Shown: positions 30,133-40,721, numbered from the stretch's first letter. The stretch is 64,000 nucleotides of DNA from Massilimicrobiota sp. An134 (GCF_002160815.1 NZ_NFLH01000008.1:22677-86676), one strand, 5' to 3'. Notes: a model not told the origin generated them from the letters alone. Numbers and translations are program-made.

Positions 30133-30310
30133 TTGCTTTTATAGTTGTTAAAGCAATAAGAATTGTCATTTTTTGTAAAAATAGAAAAAGCTGTTTTTAT
30201 ATTTTATGTGAACTCAAAATAATCTCCGTATAATCGTCATTTATTGACTCATTCTATAAAAACACTTTCACCAACACATGATATTGACATATATTAATAG
30301 TGGTGATTTT

Positions 30311-30604
30311 ATGTATGATGATATCCTTCAACATATCTATAATCCACAAACTCTCATTATTGATTTACGTGATGAATTTTCTTTTCGTCAACTTCATTTA
30401 AAAAATGCTATCAATATTCCTGGGGATGATTTAAAAAGTCAAATTCCTTATTTACCTCATGATAAACTTCTATATTTTATCTGTGATACTGGAAAAACTG
30501 CTAAAAAGATGGCAGAACAATGCCAACAATTAGGTTTTCAATGTCAATATTTTCCACATAGCTTTCAATCCTTACTGATTTTAAAAAATGAACAATATTT
30601 TTAA
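30311..30604 (+). CDS. Single-domain rhodanese-like protein
   Basis: 97 aa. LIIDLRDEFSFRQLHLKNAINIPG is the rhodanese signature, and C58 in YFICDTGKTAKK stands at the persulfide position. The active loop ends in Lys rather than the usual Arg, so the sulfur-transfer substrate may differ. The ATG at 30311 has only a weak GGTG ribosome site. Stands alone between pgk and eno. Confidence 0.8.
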   Translation: MYDDILQHIYNPQTLIIDLRDEFSFRQLHLKNAINIPGDDLKSQIPYLPHDKLLYFICDTGKTAKKMAEQCQQLGFQCQYFPHSFQSLLILKNEQYF

Positions 30605-30606
30605 TA

Positions 30607-30659
30607 GATAAAAAAAGGAAAGACTTATGATTGATACTCAAGTCTTTCCTTTTTATCTA
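30607..30659. terminator. Bidirectional terminator between rhodanese gene and eno
   Basis: AAAAAGGAAAGACTT / AAGTCTTTCCTTTTT, loop of about 13 bases, between convergent genes. Confidence 0.9.
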
Positions 30660-30673
30660 TGACCAATAAAATA

Positions 30674-31978
<1,305 letters not shown>

Positions 31979-32014
31979 CTAATAAGTTTCATTGTATGAT
32001 CTATATCACATATA

Positions 32015-32032
32015 AGTTAGTTATAACTAACT
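32015..32032. promoter_or_regulatory. Perfect palindrome at the eno transcription start
   Basis: AGTTAGTTATAACTAACT, 18 bases, lies at about +1 to +18 of the eno promoter. Probable repressor site. Confidence 0.65.
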
Positions 32033-32038
32033 ATTAAT

Positions 32039-32067
32039 AGAATAACACATTTTCTGATCTTGTGCAA
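32039..32067 (-). promoter_or_regulatory. Promoter of eno
   Basis: TTGCAC (32067-32062), 17-base spacer, TATTCT (32044-32039). Predicted start near 32032. Confidence 0.7.
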
Positions 32068-32155
32068 TCTTTATACTTTCAAAATCACTTATCACTCATA
32101 GTATTTACATATCTTCATTGTTCTATACAAGTTAAAAAAGACAACCCATTATTTT

Positions 32156-33745
32156 TTAAAACGTATTGTTAATCTTTCCTCCTGGTCCAGCATTGATAAT
32201 CATTTCTGGGAAATTTGTATATTGTTTAAAGTTTTCCTGGAACATTTCAACAAGCTTTTGAGCTGTCATATCATAAGCATCTTTACTAACCCATGTTGTT
32301 CGAGGGTTTAATAATTCATGAGGAACTCCCGGACAAAAGAGTGGAATGTTTAAATTAAAGAATGGATCAACTTCATAGCTAACATAATCTAATTCTCCAT
32401 TAATGGCCGCTTCAATCATTGCTCTAGTATATTTTAATGGAATTCGACGTCCTATACCATAAGAACCGCCAACCCATCCAGTATTAATCAAAAAGACATT
32501 AGATCCTGCTTTGGTCATGCGTTTTTGAAATTGTTTCGCATAAAGTAGTGGATCCATTGGTAAAAATGGTTCTCCAAAACATGTAGAGAATGTTGCCTGT
32601 GGCTCAGTAATACCATTTTCCGTACCAGCCAGTTTACTTGTATAACCTGATACAAAGTGGTAAACAGCTGAATTTTGATCCAATTTAGAAATAGGTGGCA
32701 AAACACCAAAAGCATCAGCAGCTAAAAAGAATATTGTCTTAGGGATAGGTCCCATACCACTTGGTTCAATATTTTTAATAAATTCAAGTGGGTACCCCAC
32801 ACGTGTATTTTCTGTAATAGAATCATCATCAAAATCAATAATTCTTGTATCTTCAAATAAACAGACATTTTCTGCCATAGCTCCAAATCTAACAGCATCC
32901 CAAATATCTGGCTCATTTTTTTGTGAAAGATTGATACATTTTGCATAACATCCACCTTCAAAATTAAAAACAGAAGTTCGTGACCAACCATGTTCATCAT
33001 CACCTATCAATTGACGATGAGGATCTGTTGATAACGTTGTTTTTCCTGTTCCTGACAATCCAAAAAATAATGCCGTATTTCCATCTTCCCCAATATTAGC
33101 TGAACAATGCATTGTAAAAACATTGCGTTGAGGTAACATATAATTCATGACACAGAAAATACTCTTTTTGATTTCTCCAGAATATCCAGTTCCTGCAATC
33201 AAAACAATCTGTTTTTCATAATCAATCATAACAGCCACATCACTATTTAAACCAACTGATGCATCAACATGACAATCAGGAGCAACCAATACTAAATAAT
33301 CCTCTTGAAAATGTTGTAATTCACGTGGTGTTGGTTTAATTAATAAATTAGAAATAAAAAGATTTTGACTTGCTTTTTCATTAATAATTCTAAAACCATA
33401 AGAATACTTTGGATTTGCGCCAGCATAACCATCAAAAATATATAAATCCTTATCTTGAAAATGTTGAATAATTGCCTGATAAACTTTTTCAAACTGTTCT
33501 CTAGATGCAGGTTGATTCACTTTTCCCCAAGCAATTTTATCATGAACAGCTGGTGTATCTACAACATATTTATCATGAGGTGAACGTCCCGTTCTTTGAC
33601 CTGTTTCCACACATAAACATCCAGCTCGACTTAAACGTCCTTCTTTTTTAATTAAAGCTTTTTCAATCAATGATCCCGCTGGAATATTTCTAAAAACATT
33701 TCCTGTCGTACTAATCCCATATTTTTTAATTCCATAATCATCCAT
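32156..33745 (-). CDS. pckA: Phosphoenolpyruvate carboxykinase (ATP)
   Basis: 529 aa. The P-loop GLSGTGKTTLSTD and the metal-binding IGDDEHGW motif show the ATP-dependent type, and ETGQRTGRSPHDKYVV lies near the N-terminus. In fermentative gut bacteria the enzyme often runs towards oxaloacetate. AGAAAGGAG precedes the ATG. Monocistronic. Confidence 0.97.
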   Translation of the reverse strand: MDDYGIKKYGISTTGNVFRNIPAGSLIEKALIKKEGRLSRAGCLCVETGQRTGRSPHDKYVVDTPAVHDKIAWGKVNQPASREQFEKVYQAIIQHFQDKDLYIFDGYAGANPKYSYGFRIINEKASQNLFISNLLIKPTPRELQHFQEDYLVLVAPDCHVDASVGLNSDVAVMIDYEKQIVLIAGTGYSGEIKKSIFCVMNYMLPQRNVFTMHCSANIGEDGNTALFFGLSGTGKTTLSTDPHRQLIGDDEHGWSRTSVFNFEGGCYAKCINLSQKNEPDIWDAVRFGAMAENVCLFEDTRIIDFDDDSITENTRVGYPLEFIKNIEPSGMGPIPKTIFFLAADAFGVLPPISKLDQNSAVYHFVSGYTSKLAGTENGITEPQATFSTCFGEPFLPMDPLLYAKQFQKRMTKAGSNVFLINTGWVGGSYGIGRRIPLKYTRAMIEAAINGELDYVSYEVDPFFNLNIPLFCPGVPHELLNPRTTWVSKDAYDMTAQKLVEMFQENFKQYTNFPEMIINAGPGGKINNTF

Positions 33746-33782
33746 ACAAACACTCCTTTCTTTTTTAAGACTTCTTTCTTTT

Positions 33783-33811
33783 ATTTTATAAAAAATAATT
33801 TCTCACCACAA
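33783..33811 (-). promoter_or_regulatory. Probable promoter of pckA
   Basis: TTGTGG (33811-33806), 17-base spacer, TAAAAT (33788-33783) on the minus strand. Confidence 0.5.
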
Positions 33812-33828
33812 GAAAACTCGTTTTTTCA

Positions 33829-33859
33829 AATAAAAAAATAGGACTCTTTCGAATCCTAT
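33829..33859 (-). terminator. Terminator of the TIM-barrel gene
   Basis: ATAGGATTC / GAGTCCTAT with a GAAA loop and seven Ts. The stop codon of the gene lies inside the stem. Confidence 0.88.
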
Positions 33860-34749
33860 CTATTCACTGAAGATGCAATTTTATGATATGTCCAACGTTT
33901 ACCTCTAATCGCAATTGATAATGCCATAATATTTTCAGGTAAAGCAATACCACACCAACCAGCATCACCAATATGTTGGATATCAATACCACAACGTTTA
34001 TTGACTAATGCAATTTGTCGAATTGTTCCTTCATCACTACCTTCTTGAGATGTTCCAATAGAACTTAATGATAAAGCTCCTTTAGATTTAATTAATTTAC
34101 AAGCAGCAGTCACTTCTTCTTCTGATAAACCAGGCACTGTATAAACAGCAGGCATTAAAATAATATCAGCACCTGCATCAATAAATCTTTCAATACTATC
34201 TAAATCAACTAATGCTTCATCAATTCCTGAAGAATGCATTTTACCTGCAATAATCATTCCACCAAAGTATTCTTTTGCAAGTTTAATAGCATTTTCAATA
34301 GATGCATTACTTACACCTGTTCCAGGATTTCCTGTTAAACAGATAAAATCAAATCCCAATTCTTTAGCTTTTATAAATGTTTCTTTTGTCGCATGACGAC
34401 CACTAGAAATTTCTAATCTGTTTTCCATCATTTTGGCATTTTCATCAATTGGTTCAAGATTACACCCTACTGGTCTACCTACTAATTTCTTTAATAATTT
34501 CACAGGTTCATCTGTTTCAGGTAATCCATTAATATGAGGATTATTGCAATCAAATACATTTAATAAAACCATATCACTTCCAAAAGAAACAGCTAATTCA
34601 GCATTTGTTAAATCACCAAGTAAAGGTGGACAAGCCACAACTGTTTCAGTCATAATTGTTCTTCCTTCACTGGCTAGAATAGATTGTTTCAATTCATCTT
34701 TGTTCATTGATAACATTTCACTTGTTGTACAATTTAATAATCTTTTCAT
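33856..34749 (-). CDS. TIM-barrel protein of unknown function (DUF7916-like)
   Basis: 297 aa. It begins with MKRLLNCTTSEMLSMNKDELKQ and has repeated beta-alpha units with GNPGTGVSNASIENAI, AGKMHSSGIDE and LSLSSIGTSQEGSDEG, pointing to a TIM-barrel fold. I recognise it as the family often labelled haloacid dehalogenase-like, although it has no HAD motif. Members are often near sugar PTS genes; here it has none nearby, but a strong cre site overlaps its promoter. Function unknown. Confidence 0.65.
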   Translation of the reverse strand: MKRLLNCTTSEMLSMNKDELKQSILASEGRTIMTETVVACPPLLGDLTNAELAVSFGSDMVLLNVFDCNNPHINGLPETDEPVKLLKKLVGRPVGCNLEPIDENAKMMENRLEISSGRHATKETFIKAKELGFDFICLTGNPGTGVSNASIENAIKLAKEYFGGMIIAGKMHSSGIDEALVDLDSIERFIDAGADIILMPAVYTVPGLSEEEVTAACKLIKSKGALSLSSIGTSQEGSDEGTIRQIALVNKRCGIDIQHIGDAGWCGIALPENIMALSIAIRGKRWTYHKIASSVNR

Positions 34750-34771
34750 TTCCCGTATCCTCCTGACACAT

Positions 34772-34800
34772 ATTATATCGCTTTATCAAAACGCTTTCAA
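34772..34800 (-). promoter_or_regulatory. Promoter with overlapping cre site
   Basis: TTGAAA (34800-34795), 17-base spacer, TATAAT (34777-34772). TTGAAAGCGTTTTGA at 34800-34786 matches the CcpA consensus closely and covers the -35 and half of the spacer, so glucose repression is expected. Confidence 0.75.
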
Positions 34801-34930
34801 CTTAATTTCTCAAGACTTTTTCAGGATTCAAAAATATCATAAAATATCTCAACATGATTATGATACCAATTCCATTGAAAATCATTATGATCCATCAATA
34901 AACATCTTTAAAATAGATATTATATTTGAT

Positions 34931-34956
34931 TATCAAAAAACTAGGCTAAGCCTAGT
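34931..34956 (-). terminator. Terminator of the P-type ATPase gene
   Basis: ACTAGGCT / AGCCTAGT followed by six Ts on the minus strand. The TAG stop lies in the stem. Confidence 0.88.
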
Positions 34957-37273
34957 CTTGAGGATATGTATCTAAATAATGGACAACTATTTTTGATAAA
35001 CATGTTGACACAATCAAACCAAAAAGAAGTGTCATGATAAGATACTGAAACAACAGTGAAGTCACTGGCGCAAGTTGCAATAAATCATATGTGATATAAG
35101 AAACAAGCACAAAAGCTACAATATCAACAATTAAAACGACTGTTCGATAAAGATTAATAGGACTATAAATACGATAAATCATATGAATGGATAAAATAGC
35201 TGTTGTATAGTAGAGAATTGTAAAAGCCTGATTTAAAGATAATGATAATGTCGGTGCTAATAGTTTTAAAGCAATGACACATAAAACAATCGCAATAGCA
35301 TTTGGAAATGAATAGCGCATTGTATACCTACCAATAGATTCTTTTTGTTTAGAGATATTCTTTTCAAATAAAATCATAAATGATGGGAATCCCTCTACAA
35401 AGTTATCCAGTAATGTCATTTGAAAAGGAATAAATGGATAAGGCATATTTAAAAGAATACATGTGATAGATATCAAAATTGTATAGATTGTTTTTAAATA
35501 ATACATCGAAGCAGAACGTGTCACATTATTAATATCTAGTCTTCCCTCTTTCACAACATCTACCATTGTTGATAGTTCACCATTGATGACAACAAATTGT
35601 GAAATTTGTTTAGCGGCATCTGATCCAGAACCCATAGCAATAGATACATCAGCATCTTTTAAAGCCAAAACATCATTCACGCCATCACCAGTCATCGCAA
35701 CCTTTTGTTTATGTTTTTGTAAACATAAAATCATCTCATGTTTCTGTGATGGTGAGGCACGTCCTATCACATGATAATTTAAAATGGCATCTTCTAATTC
35801 TTGTGGCGTTGATAATGTAGAGGCATCAATATAATTTTGAGCATTTTCAATACCAGCCTGACTCGCTAAAGCACTAACAGTGACAGGATTATCCCCAGAT
35901 ATAACTTTCACATCAACATCATTATCTTTAAAAAACTGTATTGTTTCTTTAGCATCTTCTCTTAATGGATCTAAAATAACAATCACTGCCAATGGAACAC
36001 TATGCATCATATCTTCCTGAAAAGTATCAAAATCATGATGTCTAGCAATCAATAAAATTCTAGCACCTTGATGTTTAGCCTCTTCAATTTGGGTTGGCAA
36101 AACAAAATCAGGCAAGATGATTTCAGGTGCTCCAACAATAATCGTTCCTATATTTTCTAATTCTAGTGCACTCCATTTTCTTGCTGAAGAAAAAGAGACT
36201 CTTCTTAATGTGGAATAAGGGGCTTCACCTTGAAAATAATCCTGTAAAGTCAAAGACGTTGCATTATTATCAAGAGTTCCTTTCACAAATGAATTCATAA
36301 TCAAAGAAAATTGATGACTCCATTGTGTATCAAAAGTATAAACATCTTGAACTTGCATTTTTCCCTGTGTTAATGTTCCCGTTTTATCCAAACATAACAC
36401 ATCGACATGGGATAATGTTTCAATACTGAACATTTCCTGAACTAACACTTTTCTTTTTCCTAGTCTTACAACGCTAGTAGCCAGAGATACACTTGTTAAT
36501 AAAACCAGACCAATTGGTAACATACCTAATAATGCTGTTGACGTATTGACAATGGTTGTATTCAAAGTTTCATTTCTGATACCCATAGCCTGATAAAGCA
36601 AGCAAATACTGATTGGTAATACAAGCATACTTGTAAAACGTGTGACTTTCTTAAAAGTTTTCACCAACTCTGATGTCACTGGCTTACGTTTACGTGCTTC
36701 ACTGGCAATCTTTGTTGCATAGTTATCCATACCCACATGTTCAACACAAGCATGACATGCTCCAGAAATAATAAAACTTCCTGATAAAAGATGATCACCG
36801 ATATCCTTTAAAACCGGATCAGCCTCACCAGTTAATAATGACTCATCAACTTCTACCTGCGTATCTAGCACAATGCAATCTGATGATATCTGCATTCCTG
36901 TTTCCAAGAAAACAACATCATTCAAAACAATCTCTTCATTATCTATTTCCTGAATACAGCCATCACGTAAAACTTTTGTCTTTGGTGAAATAATTAAATT
37001 TAAACGTGCCACCATATTACGTGAACGAATATCCTGATAAATATGAATCACTGTATTCATTGTGACAATCAATACAAAAAATAAACTTGACCATGCTTTA
37101 ACATAAATCAAAGCACAGGCAATCACAAAATTATAAACATTAAAAAGTGTAAACACATGTTCACAAAAAATCTGTCTATTTGTCTTAACTAAAGGTTTTG
37201 GTGAAACATTCACATGTCCTAACTGAACTTGTTCTTTCACCTGCTGACTTGTTAATCCCTTCACTTCACTCAT
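34952..37273 (-). CDS. P-type cation-transport ATPase, CtpE-like
   Basis: 773 aa. DESLLTGE (143-150), the phosphorylated Asp in DKTGTLT (D296) and the GDGVNDVLALKDADVSIAMGSG hinge are intact. About ten membrane spans. The M4 segment GMLPIGLVLLTSVSLAT (250-266) lacks CPC and resembles mycobacterial CtpE, a calcium transporter, so Ca is a reasonable guess. No N-terminal metal-binding domain. The ATG at 37273 has GGGTG upstream; the longer frame lacks a ribosome site. Confidence 0.82.
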   Translation of the reverse strand: MSEVKGLTSQQVKEQVQLGHVNVSPKPLVKTNRQIFCEHVFTLFNVYNFVIACALIYVKAWSSLFFVLIVTMNTVIHIYQDIRSRNMVARLNLIISPKTKVLRDGCIQEIDNEEIVLNDVVFLETGMQISSDCIVLDTQVEVDESLLTGEADPVLKDIGDHLLSGSFIISGACHACVEHVGMDNYATKIASEARKRKPVTSELVKTFKKVTRFTSMLVLPISICLLYQAMGIRNETLNTTIVNTSTALLGMLPIGLVLLTSVSLATSVVRLGKRKVLVQEMFSIETLSHVDVLCLDKTGTLTQGKMQVQDVYTFDTQWSHQFSLIMNSFVKGTLDNNATSLTLQDYFQGEAPYSTLRRVSFSSARKWSALELENIGTIIVGAPEIILPDFVLPTQIEEAKHQGARILLIARHHDFDTFQEDMMHSVPLAVIVILDPLREDAKETIQFFKDNDVDVKVISGDNPVTVSALASQAGIENAQNYIDASTLSTPQELEDAILNYHVIGRASPSQKHEMILCLQKHKQKVAMTGDGVNDVLALKDADVSIAMGSGSDAAKQISQFVVINGELSTMVDVVKEGRLDINNVTRSASMYYLKTIYTILISITCILLNMPYPFIPFQMTLLDNFVEGFPSFMILFEKNISKQKESIGRYTMRYSFPNAIAIVLCVIALKLLAPTLSLSLNQAFTILYYTTAILSIHMIYRIYSPINLYRTVVLIVDIVAFVLVSYITYDLLQLAPVTSLLFQYLIMTLLFGLIVSTCLSKIVVHYLDTYPQD

Positions 37274-37806
37274 AATATCACCCATTTTTAATATATAACT
37301 ATTTCTAATCTTATCATATTTATATGGAAAAGCCATGTATTTTTTCTAAAGTTTTTCTAAATAAACTTCATTGACCATTTAAATCAGTTGGTTTATATAA
37401 GCAATTCTTAGTTTTGTGTTTTAATAAAATTATTTGAAAGAATAAACTCAGATATTTTCAACAAAAGTGTCAGATTATCTATAAAAAATAAATAATAAAG
37501 TTATAGAAGAACCTGTATCAGCAATATAGTATGAAGTATCTTTTCAAAAGTAGAAAAAGAAATAGAAATACTTATAAGCACATGACATAATGCGATTAAA
37601 GACAAATTATTTTTCCATTTTTGTATGTGAGAAAAAGCCAATTTTTATCCAACACTTAAAAATATAACAATTAATTTTCAAATCAGTCTATCTAAATTAA
37701 AAAAATAAAGGTATATTTGTCCTATGATAAATAGGAACAAAAAATAATGAGATAGAAATATTTTACAAATTCTTATTTATCTATTCAATCCTCTATAAAC
37801 CCTGTA
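37274..37806. other. AT-rich gap before the mobile element
   Basis: About 530 bases, very AT-rich. No supported ORF, RNA gene or strong promoter seen. The P-type ATPase promoter must lie in its left part (a TAAGAT candidate near 37310), but I could not match a -35. Confidence 0.5.
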
Positions 37807-37852
37807 TTTTCAAGGCATATCGCCTATTAAATGTTCAAACCTTATGTATTTT

Positions 37853-37886
37853 CCCTTGTTTTTGCCCTTATGAGCCGAAACAAGGG
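37853..37886. repeat. Left end repeat of the mobile element
   Basis: CCCTTGTTT ... AAACAAGGG inverted repeat around TTTTGCCCTTATGA (37860-37873). The same arrangement occurs at 41257-41293. It may be the attachment core, an integrase arm site or the integrase terminator. Confidence 0.55.
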
Positions 37887-37893
37887 AAATTTT

Positions 37894-38268
37894 TTATTCT
37901 CCGCCGATTACCTTATCCAGCAGTCTTGCGGAAGTACGCTTCGCTTCCCTTGTAGCGTGAGCGTAAATGTTCATTGTGGTACTGACATCAGCGTGTCCGA
38001 GAAGTTCCTGCACATCTTTCGGGGCAGCTCCATTTGAAAGCAGATTGCTTGTATAGGTGTGTCTGAGCATATGGAAGTGGAAATCCTCCAATCCCTCCAC
38101 CTTTTTTCTCGCTGTCCTGCGCATAATCCCCACCGTACTCGGTGCTTCAAATGCTCCGTCAGGTCTAAGGCAGACAAAGGATAGTTCCTTGTACCCTGCT
38201 GGGACCTCCTCCGACCTCGGCAGACTGTAAACCTCATAATAGGTGCGGTCTTTTTCTTTAACCTCCAG
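37894..38268 (-). pseudogene. Tyrosine integrase, C-terminal fragment
   Basis: About 124 residues from [17 protein letters not shown] to the stop. [12 protein letters not shown] and [16 protein letters not shown] carry the His-x-x-Arg, His and catalytic Tyr of box II. This is the catalytic end of an integrase of Tn916/Tn1549-type elements. The N-terminal two thirds are missing: upstream of about 38265 the frame continues only through the antisense of the relaxase fragment. GC-rich compared with flanking genes. Confidence 0.85.
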
Positions 38269-38673
38269 CAGGACAAAGTTCTGCCGCAGTTGAAACAGCA
38301 GCTTGCCGATACAAAGGGGCTTTTCAAAGTCAAAGAGCGAAAAGCGTTGGAAGTAAAAATCAAAGAAACCGAAGCAGAGATTGCCGACAGGCTGGATAAA
38401 ATCCCCGACACGCTCAAAGAGGACGGTTATCCCGATGTTCAGATATTTATGCGTACTTTCCGAGAAATGGAAAGCGTTGTGGAACAATACAACCGTGACC
38501 TTGCCGAATGGGGACGCCAAGTCAGCAGGAAACCGACAGCCACCGCTAAAGAACAGCTTAGACAGCCCGAAAAGCAGAGCGTGCTAAAACATTTGCGTGA
38601 GATACAGGAACGCAACAAGCAGAACCCACCGCAAAGAAAGCGTAAAAAATCCATTGACAGAGATAGCCGATAG
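38262..38673 (+). pseudogene. MobA/MobL-type relaxase, C-terminal fragment
   Basis: About 137 residues, in frame from near 38262. [41 protein letters not shown] and the basic tail QRKRKKSIDRDSR match the C-terminal region of MobA/MobL relaxases of Firmicute mobilizable elements. The N-terminal relaxase domain with its metal-binding histidines is absent. No start codon or ribosome site of its own; the TTG at 38290 is only the first start-like codon. Confidence 0.75.
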
Positions 38674-38741
38674 GCATTGAAAAACCGCCGTTATGGTTTT
38701 ACCCATAGTGGCGGATTACATAATCATTTGCAGCTACTAAA

Positions 38742-39638
38742 TTAACAGTTATATTTTTTTGATTTGTTTAACAAAATATAAATTCCAATCAATACCAAAA
38801 TAGTGATACCAAGTATCATATACATCATTCCAATATTTACTTGACTTCCAAAAAAATAAATATTGCAATCAAGGGAATCTTTTATTTTTTCAATAACCTC
38901 TGTTGGAATACCTTGATTTTGCATTTCGGCAAGCGCCCCTTGCATTGTATGATTTCGGATAAGTGATGTACCATAAGTGCCTGGCAAAAATGAGATTATT
39001 TTTTGCAGCCCTTCTCCAAATGAAGAAATAGGCATATATGCACCACAAATGAAACCATATCCCGCACTGATGATTGTGCCTACCGCTGAAATTTGTCCTT
39101 GTGTTGATAAGAAAAAATTAATAATCGAAGATAATGCTGTTCCAAACAAAACAAGAAGTAAAATATCAAGAAACAAAAAGAATATATCTGCGAGTGACAT
39201 ATACCAACCGACAATAGCTACATAAGTAAGACAGATACCCGTTGCAGCAAAGCAAATAATAAGTGTTGAAAGCAAGGTTGCAACATAATAACTCAGCGAA
39301 AGTGTAGCTGACTTCACAGGAGATATTCTTAAATCTCTTATCGTACCATTTGCTTTATCTTGCACCATTAAAAAATTAGAACAAAAAGCAACCGTTACAC
39401 ACGAAACAGCAAGAATAGAGGAGATAAGTTGACCGCCTACCAGTCCCTCTATTATACTTTCTGATAGTTTTAATGAATTAGGTAAATTAGATGTAAAACT
39501 ATCCCGATACACATTCCCAAGAAAAGTTACATAGAGTACAAGCAATATAGCAGGCGTTATCAAAGAGGTAAAGAACATTCCCTTATCTTTGAAAAACAAT
39601 TTGATATTCCTTTTGATAAGAATGAAAGCCATACTCAT
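38742..39638 (-). CDS. ABC-2 type exporter permease
   Basis: 298 aa with six membrane spans (about 20-40, 68-90, 110-135, 145-165, 172-195 and 265-288), typical of ABC-2 permeases of the DrrB/NodJ type. It overlaps the ATPase gene by four bases (ATGA), so the two form one transporter. The substrate, possibly a drug or a peptide, is not readable. It is cargo of the decayed mobile element. Confidence 0.87.
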   Translation of the reverse strand: MSMAFILIKRNIKLFFKDKGMFFTSLITPAILLVLYVTFLGNVYRDSFTSNLPNSLKLSESIIEGLVGGQLISSILAVSCVTVAFCSNFLMVQDKANGTIRDLRISPVKSATLSLSYYVATLLSTLIICFAATGICLTYVAIVGWYMSLADIFFLFLDILLLVLFGTALSSIINFFLSTQGQISAVGTIISAGYGFICGAYMPISSFGEGLQKIISFLPGTYGTSLIRNHTMQGALAEMQNQGIPTEVIEKIKDSLDCNIYFFGSQVNIGMMYMILGITILVLIGIYILLNKSKKYNC

Positions 39639-40549
39639 TTTTCAGCACCTCCCACTAATGTTTTTCCTGTAACAGCAAGAAAAACATCGTCCATTTTTCC
39701 TTTTGTTATTTCGTAATCATTAAACAACTGTGGATTACGAATAATCAATTCAGTTGCAGCCTTTGTATTCGGTACAGAAAGGCGATAACCGTTTCGGATT
39801 TGCTCATATTCCACATCAAGTGCTTTAATATCCTTTTCATCTACATCATAAATTGTGATGTAATCCCCAGTATAAATATTTTTTAATTCAAGCGGAGTAC
39901 CCTCTGCGGATATTTTTCCATTATCAATGATTACAACATAATCAGCTTCCGCAGCTTCTTCCATATAGTGCGTAGTTAAAAATACAGTCATATTTTCATC
40001 TTTGCGAAAACTTGATATAACATTCCAAATAAGTCGGCGTGTCTGCGGATCAAGCCCTGTTGTCGGCTCATCAAGAATAAGAATTTTAGGCTTATGAAAC
40101 AAAGCCCTTGCAATATCAATTCTTCGGCGTTGTCCTCCTGATAATTTACCAACGGTGCGTTTCAATAAATTTTCAAAATCTAATATTTTCGCCAGTTCCT
40201 CAAGTCGTTTCTTAAACTCCATTCCAGTAATGCCATATAAAGCGGCACGACTTTCCAAATTATCATAAACAGAAAGGGCAGAATCCAAGACAGATGATTG
40301 AAAAACTACGCCCAGTTCACGCTTAATATAGTCCATATCCTTATCTAAATCGTGTTTATCAATAAAAACGCTTCCACTGTCTTTCGACAGTTGTCCACAC
40401 ATAATATTGATTGTAGTTGATTTTCCTGCCCCATTGATACCAAGAAAGGCAAACAACTCTCCTTTTTTCACACGAAAACTCAAATTCTGAACAGCGTTTA
40501 CACTTCCAAAACTTTTATTAAGATTATTGATTTGAATAATATTGCTCAT
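39635..40549 (-). CDS. ABC exporter ATP-binding protein, DrrA-like
   Basis: 304 aa. Walker A GINGAGKST (37-45), signature LSGGQRRR (136-143) and Walker B LILDEPTTGLDP (157-168) are intact. The C-terminal 80 residues are the extension usual for DrrA/CcmA-type drug and polysaccharide exporters. A GGAGG site precedes the ATG. A palindrome-covered promoter lies about 115 bases upstream, but no regulator gene is next to it. Confidence 0.9.
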   Translation of the reverse strand: MSNIIQINNLNKSFGSVNAVQNLSFRVKKGELFAFLGINGAGKSTTINIMCGQLSKDSGSVFIDKHDLDKDMDYIKRELGVVFQSSVLDSALSVYDNLESRAALYGITGMEFKKRLEELAKILDFENLLKRTVGKLSGGQRRRIDIARALFHKPKILILDEPTTGLDPQTRRLIWNVISSFRKDENMTVFLTTHYMEEAAEADYVVIIDNGKISAEGTPLELKNIYTGDYITIYDVDEKDIKALDVEYEQIRNGYRLSVPNTKAATELIIRNPQLFNDYEITKGKMDDVFLAVTGKTLVGGAEK

Positions 40550-40662
40550 TCAATTTCCTCCTGTATAATCGGTTTTAATCTCGCATAGAGAGCAATCAAT
40601 ATAATCTTTTCCTGTTCTAATCAAACTCCAAATTAGTAGATGCAGTGCGATACCGTAAATTA

Positions 40663-40696
40663 AATTCATTATAGCATAATGAATTACCAAAGTCAT
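40663..40696 (-). promoter_or_regulatory. Palindrome-covered promoter of the ABC exporter
   Basis: TATAAT (40673-40668) with an upstream TGC forms an extended -10. It lies inside a perfect inverted repeat AATTCATTAT / ATAATGAATT (40663-40672, 40676-40685). A weak -35, TGACTT, lies 16 bases upstream. Looks like a repressor operator. Confidence 0.65.
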
Positions 40697-40721
40697 TATG
40701 AAAGAAAACACATCGAATCAT

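Noticed and set aside
30255..30270. Second cre site near pgk
   Set aside because: TGAAAGTGTTTTTA is a poor match and lies about 125 bases upstream of the pgk promoter, without a clear promoter of its own.
32133..32165. Terminator of pckA made of A/T-only arms
   Set aside because: TTAAAAAA / TTTTTTAA could pair, but the stem has no GC and a 12-base loop; too weak to call.
37894..38520. 208-residue minus-strand frame as one intact integrase gene
   Set aside because: Only residues encoded below about 38265 match an integrase; the rest is antisense to the relaxase fragment.
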